14,928 nt of DNA from CAVIQK01 sp964613035 (GTDB taxonomy: Bacteria; Bacillota; Clostridia; Christensenellales; DTU072). The DNA is taken from assembly GCA_964613035.1 (NCBI GenBank), contig CAZTFQ010000025.1, positions 1 through 14,928 on the forward strand, in the 5' to 3' direction. Of the stretch, positions 7,034 through 14,091 are shown one piece after another. The notes under the pieces are model-generated. The model ran no database searches, was not told the origin of the DNA, and saw nothing but the letters and a program-made list of their open reading frames with translations. Position 1 is the stretch's first letter. Every line of letters begins with the position of its first letter. A program made the translations under genes and the position numbers.

Positions 7034-8166
7034 AAAACCTCGTCCGTCTGCTAGTCCGAGGCTCTCCGTCCGTTGCGATATCCGTCATAAGGCGAGAAAA
7101 CGTCCCCGTGTACGACGTCGAATCGACCTCCGACGGCACGACGCTGTCCGTAGAAAAGAAAAACCTGAAAAAAGTCGAAACCGTATTGACCGAGGCAGGC
7201 AGAAAGTACGTCGTCGTCAACGGATACGGAGGAAGGAAGTTTTTCTCTTCTCTTCTGCTTCGTCTGGGCATCCCCCTAGGGTTGATACTCTCCGTCGCCG
7301 TATGCGCGATATATTCGCAATACGTCTATCGGCTGGAAGTCAAGTCGGACGGTTTCTTTTCCGACCGCATAATAGAATTGCTCGAAGAGTCTTACGACGT
7401 ATTCCCCATAAAAAAGTCGGACTTCGACGAAAACGTTTTCAATGAACGGCTCCTGTCTCTCGAAGGCGTTTCGATGGCTACGTCTAAGGTCATAGGCACG
7501 ACTTTAGTATGCGAAATTATCGAATCCAGTACCCCAAACCCCACTATAGACCTGTCCGAGCCTATAGCGCTGGTTGCTACGGAAGACGCCGTAATCACGC
7601 GCGTTTCGGTGTGGTCGGGACGAGCCGCGGTAAAGGTGGGCGACGTCGTCAAAAAGGGGGACGTATTGATAGAGCCGATACTGGTCGTCGGCGACAAAGA
7701 GCTTCCCGTGAGAGCTTCCGGCGAAGTGGAAGGGAGAGTTTTTCGTTGTGAAAAAATCGCCTATCCTACCTCTTCCGTATCCTCCGTCCGCACCGGCAGA
7801 TACGTAGAAAAGACCGAGTTGTCTCTATGGGGACTGAGCACGCCTTCTTTCACCCCCGACTACGCATTCGAGACGGAGACCGAGAAATATTATCTGTCCT
7901 CCCTTCTGCCTATCGAAGTCAAGCTCGTACGCTACTATGAAGTAAAAGAAATCGTTACTTCTATAGACGAGAGTTTTTTCACGGACGAGTACGTAAGTTC
8001 TCTTGCGGAAGAAATGAAAAAGCGGCTTCCCGACGGCGCGGAGCCCGTTGAGAGCCACTTCCGACTAAAAAAACTGGACAATATATATATTTTAGAGTTA
8101 TACTATGAAACAGAGGAAAAAATATATGAAAGTAAAATTAACCGAAAAACTGGATCGGACGATTAA
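7030..8166 (+). CDS. yqfD: Sporulation protein YqfD
   Basis: The 378-residue product matches YqfD over its full length. It has a basic cytoplasmic start (about residues 1-70), one membrane segment (about 76-98) and a large extracytoplasmic part. That part contains the 'LEGVSMATSKVIGTTLVCEIIES' region and the 'AVITRVSVWSGRAAVKVGDVVKKGDVLI' biotinyl-lipoyl-like hairpin typical of the family. YqfD acts in the mother cell during sporulation, at the membrane around the forespore; the molecular role is not settled. GGGAG lies ahead of the ATG, which overlaps the yqfC stop by four bases. The last 41 bases overlap the start of pgpH and carry a candidate promoter for it. In Bacillus the next gene is phoH, which is missing here. 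Confidence 0.93.
   Translation: MKNLVRLLVRGSPSVAISVIRRENVPVYDVESTSDGTTLSVEKKNLKKVETVLTEAGRKYVVVNGYGGRKFFSSLLLRLGIPLGLILSVAVCAIYSQYVYRLEVKSDGFFSDRIIELLEESYDVFPIKKSDFDENVFNERLLSLEGVSMATSKVIGTTLVCEIIESSTPNPTIDLSEPIALVATEDAVITRVSVWSGRAAVKVGDVVKKGDVLIEPILVVGDKELPVRASGEVEGRVFRCEKIAYPTSSVSSVRTGRYVEKTELSLWGLSTPSFTPDYAFETETEKYYLSSLLPIEVKLVRYYEVKEIVTSIDESFFTDEYVSSLAEEMKKRLPDGAEPVESHFRLKKLDNIYILELYYETEEKIYESKINRKTGSDD
8075..8104 (+). promoter_or_regulatory. Candidate internal promoter for pgpH and the genes after it
   Basis: TGGACA (8075-8080), an 18-base AT-rich spacer and TATACT (8099-8104) lie inside the end of yqfD. Transcription would start near 8111, ahead of the AGAGG ribosome binding site and the pgpH start at 8126. 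It could supply the housekeeping genes independently of yqfC-yqfD. Confidence 0.55.
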
Positions 8167-9592
8167 AAAAGAATATTCCCCTAAGCAGCAGCTTGCGCTC
8201 AGAATCATATTTAGCATAGTGGTGGCTTTTATGATGGGCGTGTTGATAGAGATAGCGAGGCTCGGTTTCAAAGACTTCTTCGGGTCTCTGACCTCGGGAC
8301 GTCTCTGGTTGGAAATGGGTTGCGTGACGGCAATCATCACGATAGTGCTCCTCATCATCGTCGCGTATCTCGTCATCAATAAAAAGCAAAGTCCTCAATA
8401 TTCGGGAAAAGTCTTCAGAATAATACTGGTGTCGATGTTTATCACCTTCGTCATATCGCTGATAACCGTCCATCTGTTCAACGAAATTCTGATTATGCCC
8501 ATAGCTCTGTCCGGACTCATCATCGCGGCGCTGGTGGGCAGAAGACTGGGACTCATCGTCAACGTCTTGCTCAATCAAGCGTTTTATATCTCCTACGTAA
8601 TGCTCTTCGGCGGAGATTTCATCTTCGAAACCGCCACCGCCCTTCTCGTATCGGTCATAGGCGGCACCGTACTTATATTGATGATCCCAAGAAGCAGTTC
8701 TCGTATCAGATATCTGGGCGCGGGACTGCTGGTTTCTCTGCTGTCGGCGTGCGTAGGAATGATTTCTTCCACTCTTAAAAACACCGACTTCATCAACATC
8801 CTGACGGACGGTCTGTGGGCTTTCGCTTCGACTTTTTTGTCGGTAGCCTTGTTTATCGTCGTCTCGCCGCTGTTCGAAGTCGTCTTCAATGTAGGGACTA
8901 CGTTCCGTCTTAACGAATTGTGTTCTTTTAAAGCTCCCCTTCTCAAGAGACTCGCCACCGAGGCACCGGGGACCTTCAATCACTCGATTACGGTAGCAAA
9001 TCTCGCCGAACTGTGCGCGCTCAACATCGGAGAGAACTCCGTCCTGGCAAAAGCCGCCGGATACTATCACGACGTAGGCAAGCTGACCAATCCGAAATGC
9101 TTTATAGAAAACCAAACGGACGGCGTCAATCCTCACGACGATTACATCCCGGAAGTTTCCGTCCAGCTCATAGTCAATCACACCGGCGACGGATACGAAC
9201 TGATAAAAAAAGCGCACCTTCCGGACGTACTTGCCGACGTGTGTCTGGAGCATCACGGCACGACCGCGGTCAACTACTTCTACTATAAAGTCCGTAGTCT
9301 CGCTCGTCGCGACGTGGACAAAGAAAACTTCGTATACGGCGGTCCCAAGCCTCAGAGCAAAATAGCCGCCATCATAATGATAGTGGACACCGTAGAAGCC
9401 GCCACCAGAGCCAAGGAAGGCGGATTCGACGGCGAAAAAGAGCTCCGCTCTTTCATCCATACGCTTATTAAATCCAAGGAAGAAGAGGGACAATTCTCCG
9501 AATGCAACCTCACTACTTCCGATATGGCGAAAATCGAGGACACTCTGACGTTCGCCATCCCCAATATTTCACATAAGAGAATAGAGTACTGA
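8126..9592 (+). CDS. pgpH: PgpH/YqfF-type HD-domain c-di-AMP phosphodiesterase lacking the extracellular domain
   Basis: The 488-residue product has a seven-helix-type membrane region (first helix about residues 22-46, the rest about 64-255) and a cytoplasmic HD phosphohydrolase domain (about 275-485). Probable metal ligands include H286, H315-D316, H352, H376-H377 and D421. PgpH hydrolyses cyclic di-AMP to pApA and so affects potassium and osmotic balance. Typical members are about 700 residues, with a roughly 200-residue extracellular 7TMR-HDED domain after the first helix. Here only about 17 residues separate the first two helices, so that domain is absent. The ATG at 8126 was chosen over 8105 because AGAGG precedes it and because the candidate promoter would start transcription near 8111. 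The stop codon overlaps the next start (TGATG). Confidence 0.9.
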   Translation: MKVKLTEKLDRTIKKEYSPKQQLALRIIFSIVVAFMMGVLIEIARLGFKDFFGSLTSGRLWLEMGCVTAIITIVLLIIVAYLVINKKQSPQYSGKVFRIILVSMFITFVISLITVHLFNEILIMPIALSGLIIAALVGRRLGLIVNVLLNQAFYISYVMLFGGDFIFETATALLVSVIGGTVLILMIPRSSSRIRYLGAGLLVSLLSACVGMISSTLKNTDFINILTDGLWAFASTFLSVALFIVVSPLFEVVFNVGTTFRLNELCSFKAPLLKRLATEAPGTFNHSITVANLAELCALNIGENSVLAKAAGYYHDVGKLTNPKCFIENQTDGVNPHDDYIPEVSVQLIVNHTGDGYELIKKAHLPDVLADVCLEHHGTTAVNYFYYKVRSLARRDVDKENFVYGGPKPQSKIAAIIMIVDTVEAATRAKEGGFDGEKELRSFIHTLIKSKEEEGQFSECNLTTSDMAKIEDTLTFAIPNISHKRIEY

Positions 9593-10983
9593 TGATTAAC
9601 GTTTTTAATGAAAAGTATCGCGTCATAATAGAAGACGTGGAAAAAAGAGTTTTGTCGCGCTTCAATATAGAAGAAGAGGACGTTGAAGTCGAAGTCGATT
9701 TTTTGTCTCCTGACGAGATGCAGGCTCTTAATAAAGAAGCCCGCGGAGTGGACGCGCTCACGGACGTGCTGTCTTTTCCGTCTCTAGAAGTCGCCCTGCC
9801 GTTCATTCGCGACGACTATCCCGACGATATCGACCCCGAGACCGACGCCGTAATACTGGGCGAAATATACATCTCCGAAGATCGTGCCACGGAACAAGCC
9901 GCCGAGATAGGCAATACCCTAGAAGAGGAAATCGCATTTCTTACTTGTCACGGTATGCTTCACCTGTTAGGCTTCGATCATATGGAAGAAACCGAAGCCG
10001 AAGAAATGTACGCTCTGCAGAGAGAGATCCTCGGTCGAGCCGACGACGGTAAAACGGACACCTACAACGAAGGCGCCGCCGTCGATTATAAATACGGCAA
10101 CGTAGCCGTCGTGGGACGTGCCAATGCAGGGAAGTCGACTTTCGTCAACAGCGTGGTCGGAGAAAAAGTTTCCATTGTCTCCTGGAAGCCTCAGACGACC
10201 CGTAACGGCATTATGGGTATATACACCGACAACGAGGCTCAGATAGTTTTTATAGACACTCCGGGACTACATTCTCCTAAAAATCGCCTCGGCAGATATA
10301 TGATGAAGAGCGTCAGCTCCGCTCTCGACGACGCCGATCTTATTCTCTACGTCGTAGACGGCGAAAAGGGTCTCCGCGACGAGGACAAGCGCCATATATC
10401 TCGCTACCTCGAGTCGGGGCTTCCTATGGTCGTAGCCGTCAACAAAGTCGACCATATAGAGAAGAGCCGCGTTATGGAAATACTGACCGCATTGTCTCAA
10501 TATCGAGAAATATCCGCAGTGGTCCCGATGTCCGCCTTAAGAGGTCGCAACGTAAAAGCCGTCCTCGACGAGCTGAAAAAGTTCCTCCCAGAAGGCGACA
10601 AGCGTTATGAAGACGACGATTATACTCTGTCCGATATGCGCTTTATGGCAGCGGAAATCATCCGCGAAAAGGCTCTCCGCCTACTCGGTGAAGAGGTTCC
10701 CTACGGAATAGGGGTCAGCATCAACAAATACGAGTATCGCGAGACGGGCAATCTCATCGATATAGACGCCGACGTGGTCGTCGAAAAAAAGAATCATAAA
10801 GGAATAGTTCTCGGAAAAGGCGGTGCGATGATTAAAAAAATCGCCACCTACGCCAGAATAGACCTCGAAGAAATCACCGGAGCGAAAATCTTTTTGGCGC
10901 TCTGGGTCAGAGTAAAAGAAGAATGGCGTAACGATCAGTTGGTTTTATCCGATCTCGGATACGTCAAGAAAAAAGAAGACTAA
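9592..10983 (+). CDS. ybeY-era: YbeY-Era fusion: rRNA-maturation endonuclease joined to the GTPase Era
   Basis: One 463-residue frame carries two complete proteins. Residues 1-150 are YbeY, a zinc-dependent endoribonuclease of 16S rRNA 3' maturation and ribosome quality control, with the intact metal site H120-GMLH124-LLGFDH130. Residues 168-463 are Era, the GTPase that binds the 3' end of 16S rRNA. It has G1 GRANAGKS (175-182, usually GRPNVGKS), G3 DTPG (222-225), G4 NKVD (284-287), G5 SAL (314-316) and a C-terminal KH domain with GKGG (408-411). The linker (about 151-168) has no ATG, GTG or TTG codon, so Era cannot start separately. The start overlaps the pgpH stop by one base. In many Bacillota dgkA and cdd lie between ybeY and era; both are missing. 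Confidence 0.93.
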   Translation: MINVFNEKYRVIIEDVEKRVLSRFNIEEEDVEVEVDFLSPDEMQALNKEARGVDALTDVLSFPSLEVALPFIRDDYPDDIDPETDAVILGEIYISEDRATEQAAEIGNTLEEEIAFLTCHGMLHLLGFDHMEETEAEEMYALQREILGRADDGKTDTYNEGAAVDYKYGNVAVVGRANAGKSTFVNSVVGEKVSIVSWKPQTTRNGIMGIYTDNEAQIVFIDTPGLHSPKNRLGRYMMKSVSSALDDADLILYVVDGEKGLRDEDKRHISRYLESGLPMVVAVNKVDHIEKSRVMEILTALSQYREISAVVPMSALRGRNVKAVLDELKKFLPEGDKRYEDDDYTLSDMRFMAAEIIREKALRLLGEEVPYGIGVSINKYEYRETGNLIDIDADVVVEKKNHKGIVLGKGGAMIKKIATYARIDLEEITGAKIFLALWVRVKEEWRNDQLVLSDLGYVKKKED

Positions 10984-11058
10984 AAATCGAGCTAGTCCGA
11001 CAAAAAGTTTCGTTTATCCCTCCTATTGTTGTCAATAATGTTACGTAAGGAGGCATGA

Positions 11059-11178
11059 ATGAAAAACGTATATTGGGAAAGCTTCAAAAAGACAGGAAAA
11101 ATAGCAGACTATCTGCTATCGAAAATGGATGAAGAGGAAAGAAACCGCGATAACGGGAATAGTAGCGAGGAGCATTGA
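11059..11178 (+). CDS. yqzL: YqzL-like small protein
   Basis: This 39-residue protein starts MKNVYWESFKKTGKIADYLL, which resembles the start of Bacillus YqzL (aromatic residue, W, then F-KKTG-I-YL). It sits where yqzL sits in Bacilli and Clostridia, between era and recO. A strong AAGGAGG (11048-11053) five bases before the ATG fixes the start; the ATG at 11055 is too close to the ribosome binding site. The last 50 bases overlap the start of recO in another frame, so ribosomes finishing yqzL may serve recO. The function is unknown. Confidence 0.8.
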   Translation: MKNVYWESFKKTGKIADYLLSKMDEEERNRDNGNSSEEH

Positions 11179-11779
11179 CTACAAGGACAACGACAAGCTC
11201 CTGACCGTCGTAACGACGACCGGGACGGTGAGCGTTATCATTAAGGGTGTAAGGAGCGAACAAGCCAAACTGAAGTTGGCTTGTTCGCTCTTTTCTCTGG
11301 TAGACTACTCCTGCATGGAATGCGCCGGCGGTCTGTATCAGGCAACGACCGCGGCGGTCCTTAGGCAACACTACGCCGTATGGACGGATATCAAACGCTA
11401 CTCGGCGGCGTCCGTCCTGACGGAAGCCGTAGCCAAAGTTTCTTCCGAGGGCAACGACACTTCGGAAGAATTGGAGCTGTTAAAAAATCTCTTGGAAATC
11501 GTGGACGAATCGGACATCAATCCTCTCGTCGTCGCCGCATACGGTCTCAATCTGCTCTTTTCTCTGGAAGGAGTCGATTATGAAGAATTTGCCATACCGT
11601 TACGCGAGCGCGAGCTATTGACGGCTCTTAACAATGCCAAACCGACGGAACTAGACGCACTGGACTCGACGGAGCCGCTCCTTCTTGCGCTACTCGGGAC
11701 CATGGGGAGAATATATCACTATGCTTTCTCCGCCAAACTCAACTCCGTATACGAAACGATAAAAACGTTCTCTCTCTAA
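11129..11779 (+). CDS. recO: DNA repair protein RecO, short form without the zinc finger
   Basis: The 216-residue product begins with the RecO OB-fold signature 'TAITGIVARSIDYKDNDKLLTVVT' (about residues 6-29) and 'IIKGVRSEQAKLKLACSLFSLVDY', followed by the helical domain. RecO binds single-stranded DNA and helps RecR load RecA in recombinational repair. Family members are usually about 240-255 residues, many with a C-x-x-C...C-x-x-C zinc finger in the second half. That finger is absent here, which explains the short length. The start has no ribosome binding site of its own and lies inside yqzL, so translational coupling is likely. Codons about 42-54 carry a perfect 15-bp inverted repeat. The position after era-yqzL supports the call. 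Confidence 0.9.
   Translation: MKRKETAITGIVARSIDYKDNDKLLTVVTTTGTVSVIIKGVRSEQAKLKLACSLFSLVDYSCMECAGGLYQATTAAVLRQHYAVWTDIKRYSAASVLTEAVAKVSSEGNDTSEELELLKNLLEIVDESDINPLVVAAYGLNLLFSLEGVDYEEFAIPLRERELLTALNNAKPTELDALDSTEPLLLALLGTMGRIYHYAFSAKLNSVYETIKTFSL
11254..11298 (+). repeat. Perfect 15-bp inverted repeat with T-rich tail inside recO
   Basis: GAGCGAACAAGCCAA (11254-11268) is matched exactly by its complement at 11276-11290 across a seven-base loop and is followed by TTTTCTCT. The shape is that of an intrinsic terminator on the plus strand, about 125 bases into the recO frame. The encoded residues fit the RecO family, so this is not an inserted element. Confidence 0.85.
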
Positions 11780-11791
11780 AAAGGAATAGAT

Positions 11792-12247
11792 ATGAAATCC
11801 GTTATATTGTATTACTCCCGCTCCGGCGTAACCGAAAGTCTTGCGAAAAGAATTCGGTCCGACCTTGGTATAGAAGCGATTAAAATAAAACCAAAAAGAA
11901 AATACGGCTCGTATTTGACAGCCGTCCTCAGAGTTATGCTGGAGCGACTCTTAGGCGAACAAAAGTCATCCACCCCCGCGCCCGATCTCTCTGAATACGA
12001 CACGGTCTTCATCGGATATCCCGTATGGTATCAGAATCTGCCGGCTTTTGTAGGAGAGTTTCTCTCTCGTTGCGACTTAAAAGGCAAAAAAATCGTGCCG
12101 TTTGCGTCCTTCGGAGCGACCGACGTCAACTATACCTTAGCTACTCTTCAGGAAAAATGCCCCGGCGCGGAAATCGTCTATCCGTACAACAACGGAATGA
12201 CAAAAAAGGACGATTACGAACTTTGGATATCCAAGTTTTCCGAATAA
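11792..12247 (+). CDS. Flavodoxin family protein
   Basis: The 151-residue protein has the flavodoxin fold: a first strand, VILYYS, a phosphate-binding loop, S9-RSGVT14, and the second FMN-binding region, 'YDTVFIGYPVWYQNLP' (69-84), with an aromatic residue placed to stack on the flavin. FMN-bearing proteins of this size carry electrons between cytoplasmic redox enzymes; the partner is unknown. An AAGGAA ribosome binding site precedes the ATG, and the 12-base gap from recO puts it at the end of the same gene train. It resembles the flavodoxins that act as small oxidoreductases more than the classic acidic ones, since residues 30-45 are strongly basic. Confidence 0.85.
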   Translation: MKSVILYYSRSGVTESLAKRIRSDLGIEAIKIKPKRKYGSYLTAVLRVMLERLLGEQKSSTPAPDLSEYDTVFIGYPVWYQNLPAFVGEFLSRCDLKGKKIVPFASFGATDVNYTLATLQEKCPGAEIVYPYNNGMTKKDDYELWISKFSE

Positions 12248-12345
12248 TTTTTATACTGAATACAAATAACTAAAAAATAACAACAACTTTTAAAATTTAT
12301 TAAGAGGTTTTAAAAATATTTAATAAAGAATTAAAAAGTTTTTAA

Positions 12346-12381
12346 AAAGAACTTAAATTTCATTTTCTATTTAAGTTCTTT
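12346..12381 (-). terminator. Terminator of the GNAT gene, possibly bidirectional
   Basis: A perfect 13-bp stem (12346-12358 with 12369-12381, ten-base loop) lies five bases after the acetyltransferase stop codon. T-rich sequence follows on the minus strand and a shorter T run follows on the plus strand, so it may also end the flavodoxin transcript. The rest of 12248-12345 is AT-rich and holds no gene. Confidence 0.8.
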
Positions 12382-12385
12382 GATT

Positions 12386-12949
12386 TTAGTTGATGATTTT
12401 ATCCGATGAATTTTGATTAATTTCGTTCCAATGTTCATCCGTCATCACGTTTACGTGACACAATCTAATTTCGCCTATAAGTGGCACAGACATTTTTTCG
12501 GAATGATGGTATTGAAAACCGAGCTTTTCTTGTACTCGCTCAGATTTCAAGTTACCGTCATAGTAACCGCACCAAATAGTCATCATCCCGAGGTCTTCAA
12601 ATCCGTGACGGAGCAATTTTCTTCCGGCTTCCGACATATAACCTTTTCCCCAGAAAGGTTTCCCGAGCCAATACCCGAGCTCACACTCATCGTCTTGTTT
12701 AGCAAGGTCGGAAATTCCGTACGGTATCAGTTCAATTGCACCGATTGCTTTATTGTTATCCTTTTCGCAAATAGCATAGCATTCCTCTCCGCACAAAACG
12801 TTTCGTATGACGTCAAGACTTTCTTCTTTCGATTTATGAGGCATCCAGCCTGCAACAGGTCCCACATCGGGGTCGCCGGCATATTCAAAAAGACTATCGA
12901 CATCATCTTCTGTCCATTTTCTGAGAATCAATCGCTCCGATTTAAGCAT
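12386..12949 (-). CDS. GNAT family N-acetyltransferase (RimJ/RimL-like)
   Basis: The 187-residue protein starts 'SERLILRKWTEDDVDSLFEYA', the usual opening of RimJ/RimL-type GNAT enzymes. It has the acetyl-CoA-binding region 'ELGYWLGKPFWGKGYMSEA' (motif A, W-G-K-G-Y) and the later 'NLKSERVQEKLGF' (motif B). It should transfer an acetyl group from acetyl-CoA to an amino group of a protein or small molecule; the substrate cannot be read. The ATG at 12947-12949 was chosen because AAGGAG lies upstream and a promoter is placed just ahead; the longer frame to 13048 would cover that promoter. It is a single-gene unit on the opposite strand to its neighbours, in an AT-richer region that may be accessory. 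Confidence 0.88.
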   Translation of the reverse strand: MLKSERLILRKWTEDDVDSLFEYAGDPDVGPVAGWMPHKSKEESLDVIRNVLCGEECYAICEKDNNKAIGAIELIPYGISDLAKQDDECELGYWLGKPFWGKGYMSEAGRKLLRHGFEDLGMMTIWCGYYDGNLKSERVQEKLGFQYHHSEKMSVPLIGEIRLCHVNVMTDEHWNEINQNSSDKIIN

Positions 12950-12994
12950 ATAATATCTCCTTAATATGACCGTCACGCCTCTAATATTACAAAT

Positions 12995-13023
12995 ATTATA
13001 CAATAACCTCGCACGGCTTACAA
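12995..13023 (-). promoter_or_regulatory. Promoter of the GNAT gene
   Basis: On the minus strand TTGTAA (13018-13023), a 17-base spacer and a perfect TATAAT (12995-13000). Transcription would start near 12988, about 39 bases before the chosen start codon. Confidence 0.7.
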
Positions 13024-13080
13024 AATAAATTTTTGCATCTACTCTCAATAAAAATGTATTCCATTAGCTTAAAGAAAACA

Positions 13081-13111
13081 CGCATTTAACGTTAACCGAA
13101 TCGTGCCGTTT
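13081..13111 (+). repeat. Diverged copy of the sequence inside the tRNA-Asn tandem units
   Basis: About 27 of 31 bases match the segment starting at 14196 and again at 14348 in the tandem units, in the same orientation (CGCATTTAA.GTTAACCG..TCGTGCCGT). No coding role is seen. It stands alone, without the tRNA end or the hairpin of the tandem units. Confidence 0.75.
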
Positions 13112-13193
13112 GATAAAGTATTTTACAAAGAAATAAAATTTAACTAAAGTTTAAGTTGTTACATTTTAGGTATAGAAGTCAATCTGGATATCG

Positions 13194-13202
13194 TGTTATA
13201 AT
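13194..13202 (+). promoter_or_regulatory. Extended -10 promoter element before the 13256 gene
   Basis: TGT followed by a perfect TATAAT (13197-13202). No good -35 lies 16-18 bases upstream, so the extended -10 would have to compensate. The start codon is about 47 bases past the predicted transcription start. Confidence 0.45.
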
Positions 13203-13255
13203 AAATAAAAATTGTGGAGCTCTTTTATTAAAGCAAGATAAAAGGAGAAAATCAA

Positions 13256-13678
13256 ATGAGACGTAAAGGATTTGTTTCTGTGATCGGAAGTTTAATAGGA
13301 CTATTATTATTTTTTGCAGGGATTTTAATCAACAATTTTTCAAAAATTTATTGGATAGGCTTCCCGATATTAATTATCGGCGTTATTATCTTCATTGTAT
13401 GCCTTATTCTCTGCATTAAAAACGGAAAAAGTAAACAAGCTCCTCAATCTATATCTACGCAAGAAGATAAAATCGTAGCCGTAAAAATTCTAGGCACACG
13501 CACGGGCAAAGAAACCCGAGTTTTAGCTACATACAATTTTACTATATATTCATTCCTTGTGCTTTACGAAAACGGTAAACGCGACGTGATCGAATGTAAA
13601 AAAGATTCGAATGAATTCAACGAGCTGATAAAACACATCGACGTTAAAAACATCATCGAAGAAACGATAGACTGTTAA
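13256..13678 (+). CDS. Small two-helix membrane protein of unknown function
   Basis: I do not recognise this 140-residue protein. Residues 7-26 and 32-53 are hydrophobic and should form a membrane hairpin, followed by a basic stretch (K-rich, 55-61) that would face the cytoplasm. Residues 70-140 form a soluble, probably beta-rich domain with 'YNFTIYSFLVLYENGKRDVIE'. This has the look of the small domains that follow membrane hairpins in many short bacterial envelope proteins; no family can be named with confidence. AAAGGAGA is placed ideally before the ATG. Its codon use is more AT-rich than that of the core genes on its left. It stands alone between a GNAT gene and a region without genes. 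Confidence 0.8.
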   Translation: MRRKGFVSVIGSLIGLLLFFAGILINNFSKIYWIGFPILIIGVIIFIVCLILCIKNGKSKQAPQSISTQEDKIVAVKILGTRTGKETRVLATYNFTIYSFLVLYENGKRDVIECKKDSNEFNELIKHIDVKNIIEETIDC

Positions 13679-13715
13679 ACATTACGTAATTTGAAGTATT
13701 GTGATTTGTCAAGCG

Positions 13716-13757
13716 TTTTTCAGTAGATTTTTGAAATTTTCTGAAAAATTTTTATTT
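13716..13757 (+). terminator. Possible terminator of the 13256 gene
   Basis: TTTTTCAG (13716-13723) pairs perfectly with CTGAAAAA (13741-13748) across a 17-base loop and is followed by TTTTTATTT. The stem is AT-rich and the loop long, so strength is uncertain. It lies 38 bases past the stop codon. Confidence 0.5.
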
Positions 13758-13815
13758 CGTTCATAAAATCGCCTGATTTCCACTGTTCCATTATACTTTT
13801 TTCGCCTGAAAAAGT

Positions 13816-13851
13816 GTAATTGTAAAATCTGATGTGACGCATCAATTACAA
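13816..13851. repeat. Nested inverted repeat in the gene-free region
   Basis: GTAATTG (13816-13822) is complemented by CAATTAC (13843-13849). Inside and partly overlapping, TGATG (13830-13834) pairs with CATCA (13840-13844) around a five-base loop. It could be an operator or part of an RNA structure; nothing around it decides this. Confidence 0.45.
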
Positions 13852-14091
13852 ATCCCTTCGTTATTCTACGTGGTCGGATTCCATTATGCTGTGATTTCAT
13901 TAAGAGTGATCCTATCCGTCCGTAGAGATGGATTTAGTTAAGAATGCTACATCAACTCTGTCGATATGATATTGCTCGTTACCCCTCAATAATGAGATGT
14001 TTGCATTAACGTGGCTACTGCCTCTCATCATTAGGCGGAGCCTCCCTCATTTCGTCCTGCGAATATCATTTGCTTTAGGCAAACATCATTG

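Larger units (their letters stand above)
13679..14091. other. About 410 bases without a convincing gene
   Basis: No frame here has a ribosome binding site together with a recognisable product. It holds a probable terminator (13716-13757), a nested inverted repeat (13816-13851) next to a minus-strand TATAAT-like element (near 13790), and short GC-richer patches near 14030-14060 and an inverted repeat near 14070-14085. It may be decayed accessory DNA or an uncharacterised RNA region. Confidence 0.6.

Noticed and set aside
8138..9493. 451-codon open frame opposite pgpH
   Set aside because: It is the antisense shadow of a well-supported gene, with a composition of charged and repetitive residues and no ribosome binding site.
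12950..13048. Longer start for the GNAT gene
   Set aside because: The added codons cover the promoter; AAGGAG lies before the inner ATG, where the family homology begins.
13729..13773. Short minus-strand peptide starting MNEIKIFQ, reminiscent of phage antirepressor starts
   Set aside because: It stops after 14 codons and the likeness is limited to a few residues.
13709..13900. 63-codon minus-strand open frame
   Set aside because: It has no ribosome binding site or recognisable product and overlaps a promoter-like element and inverted repeats.
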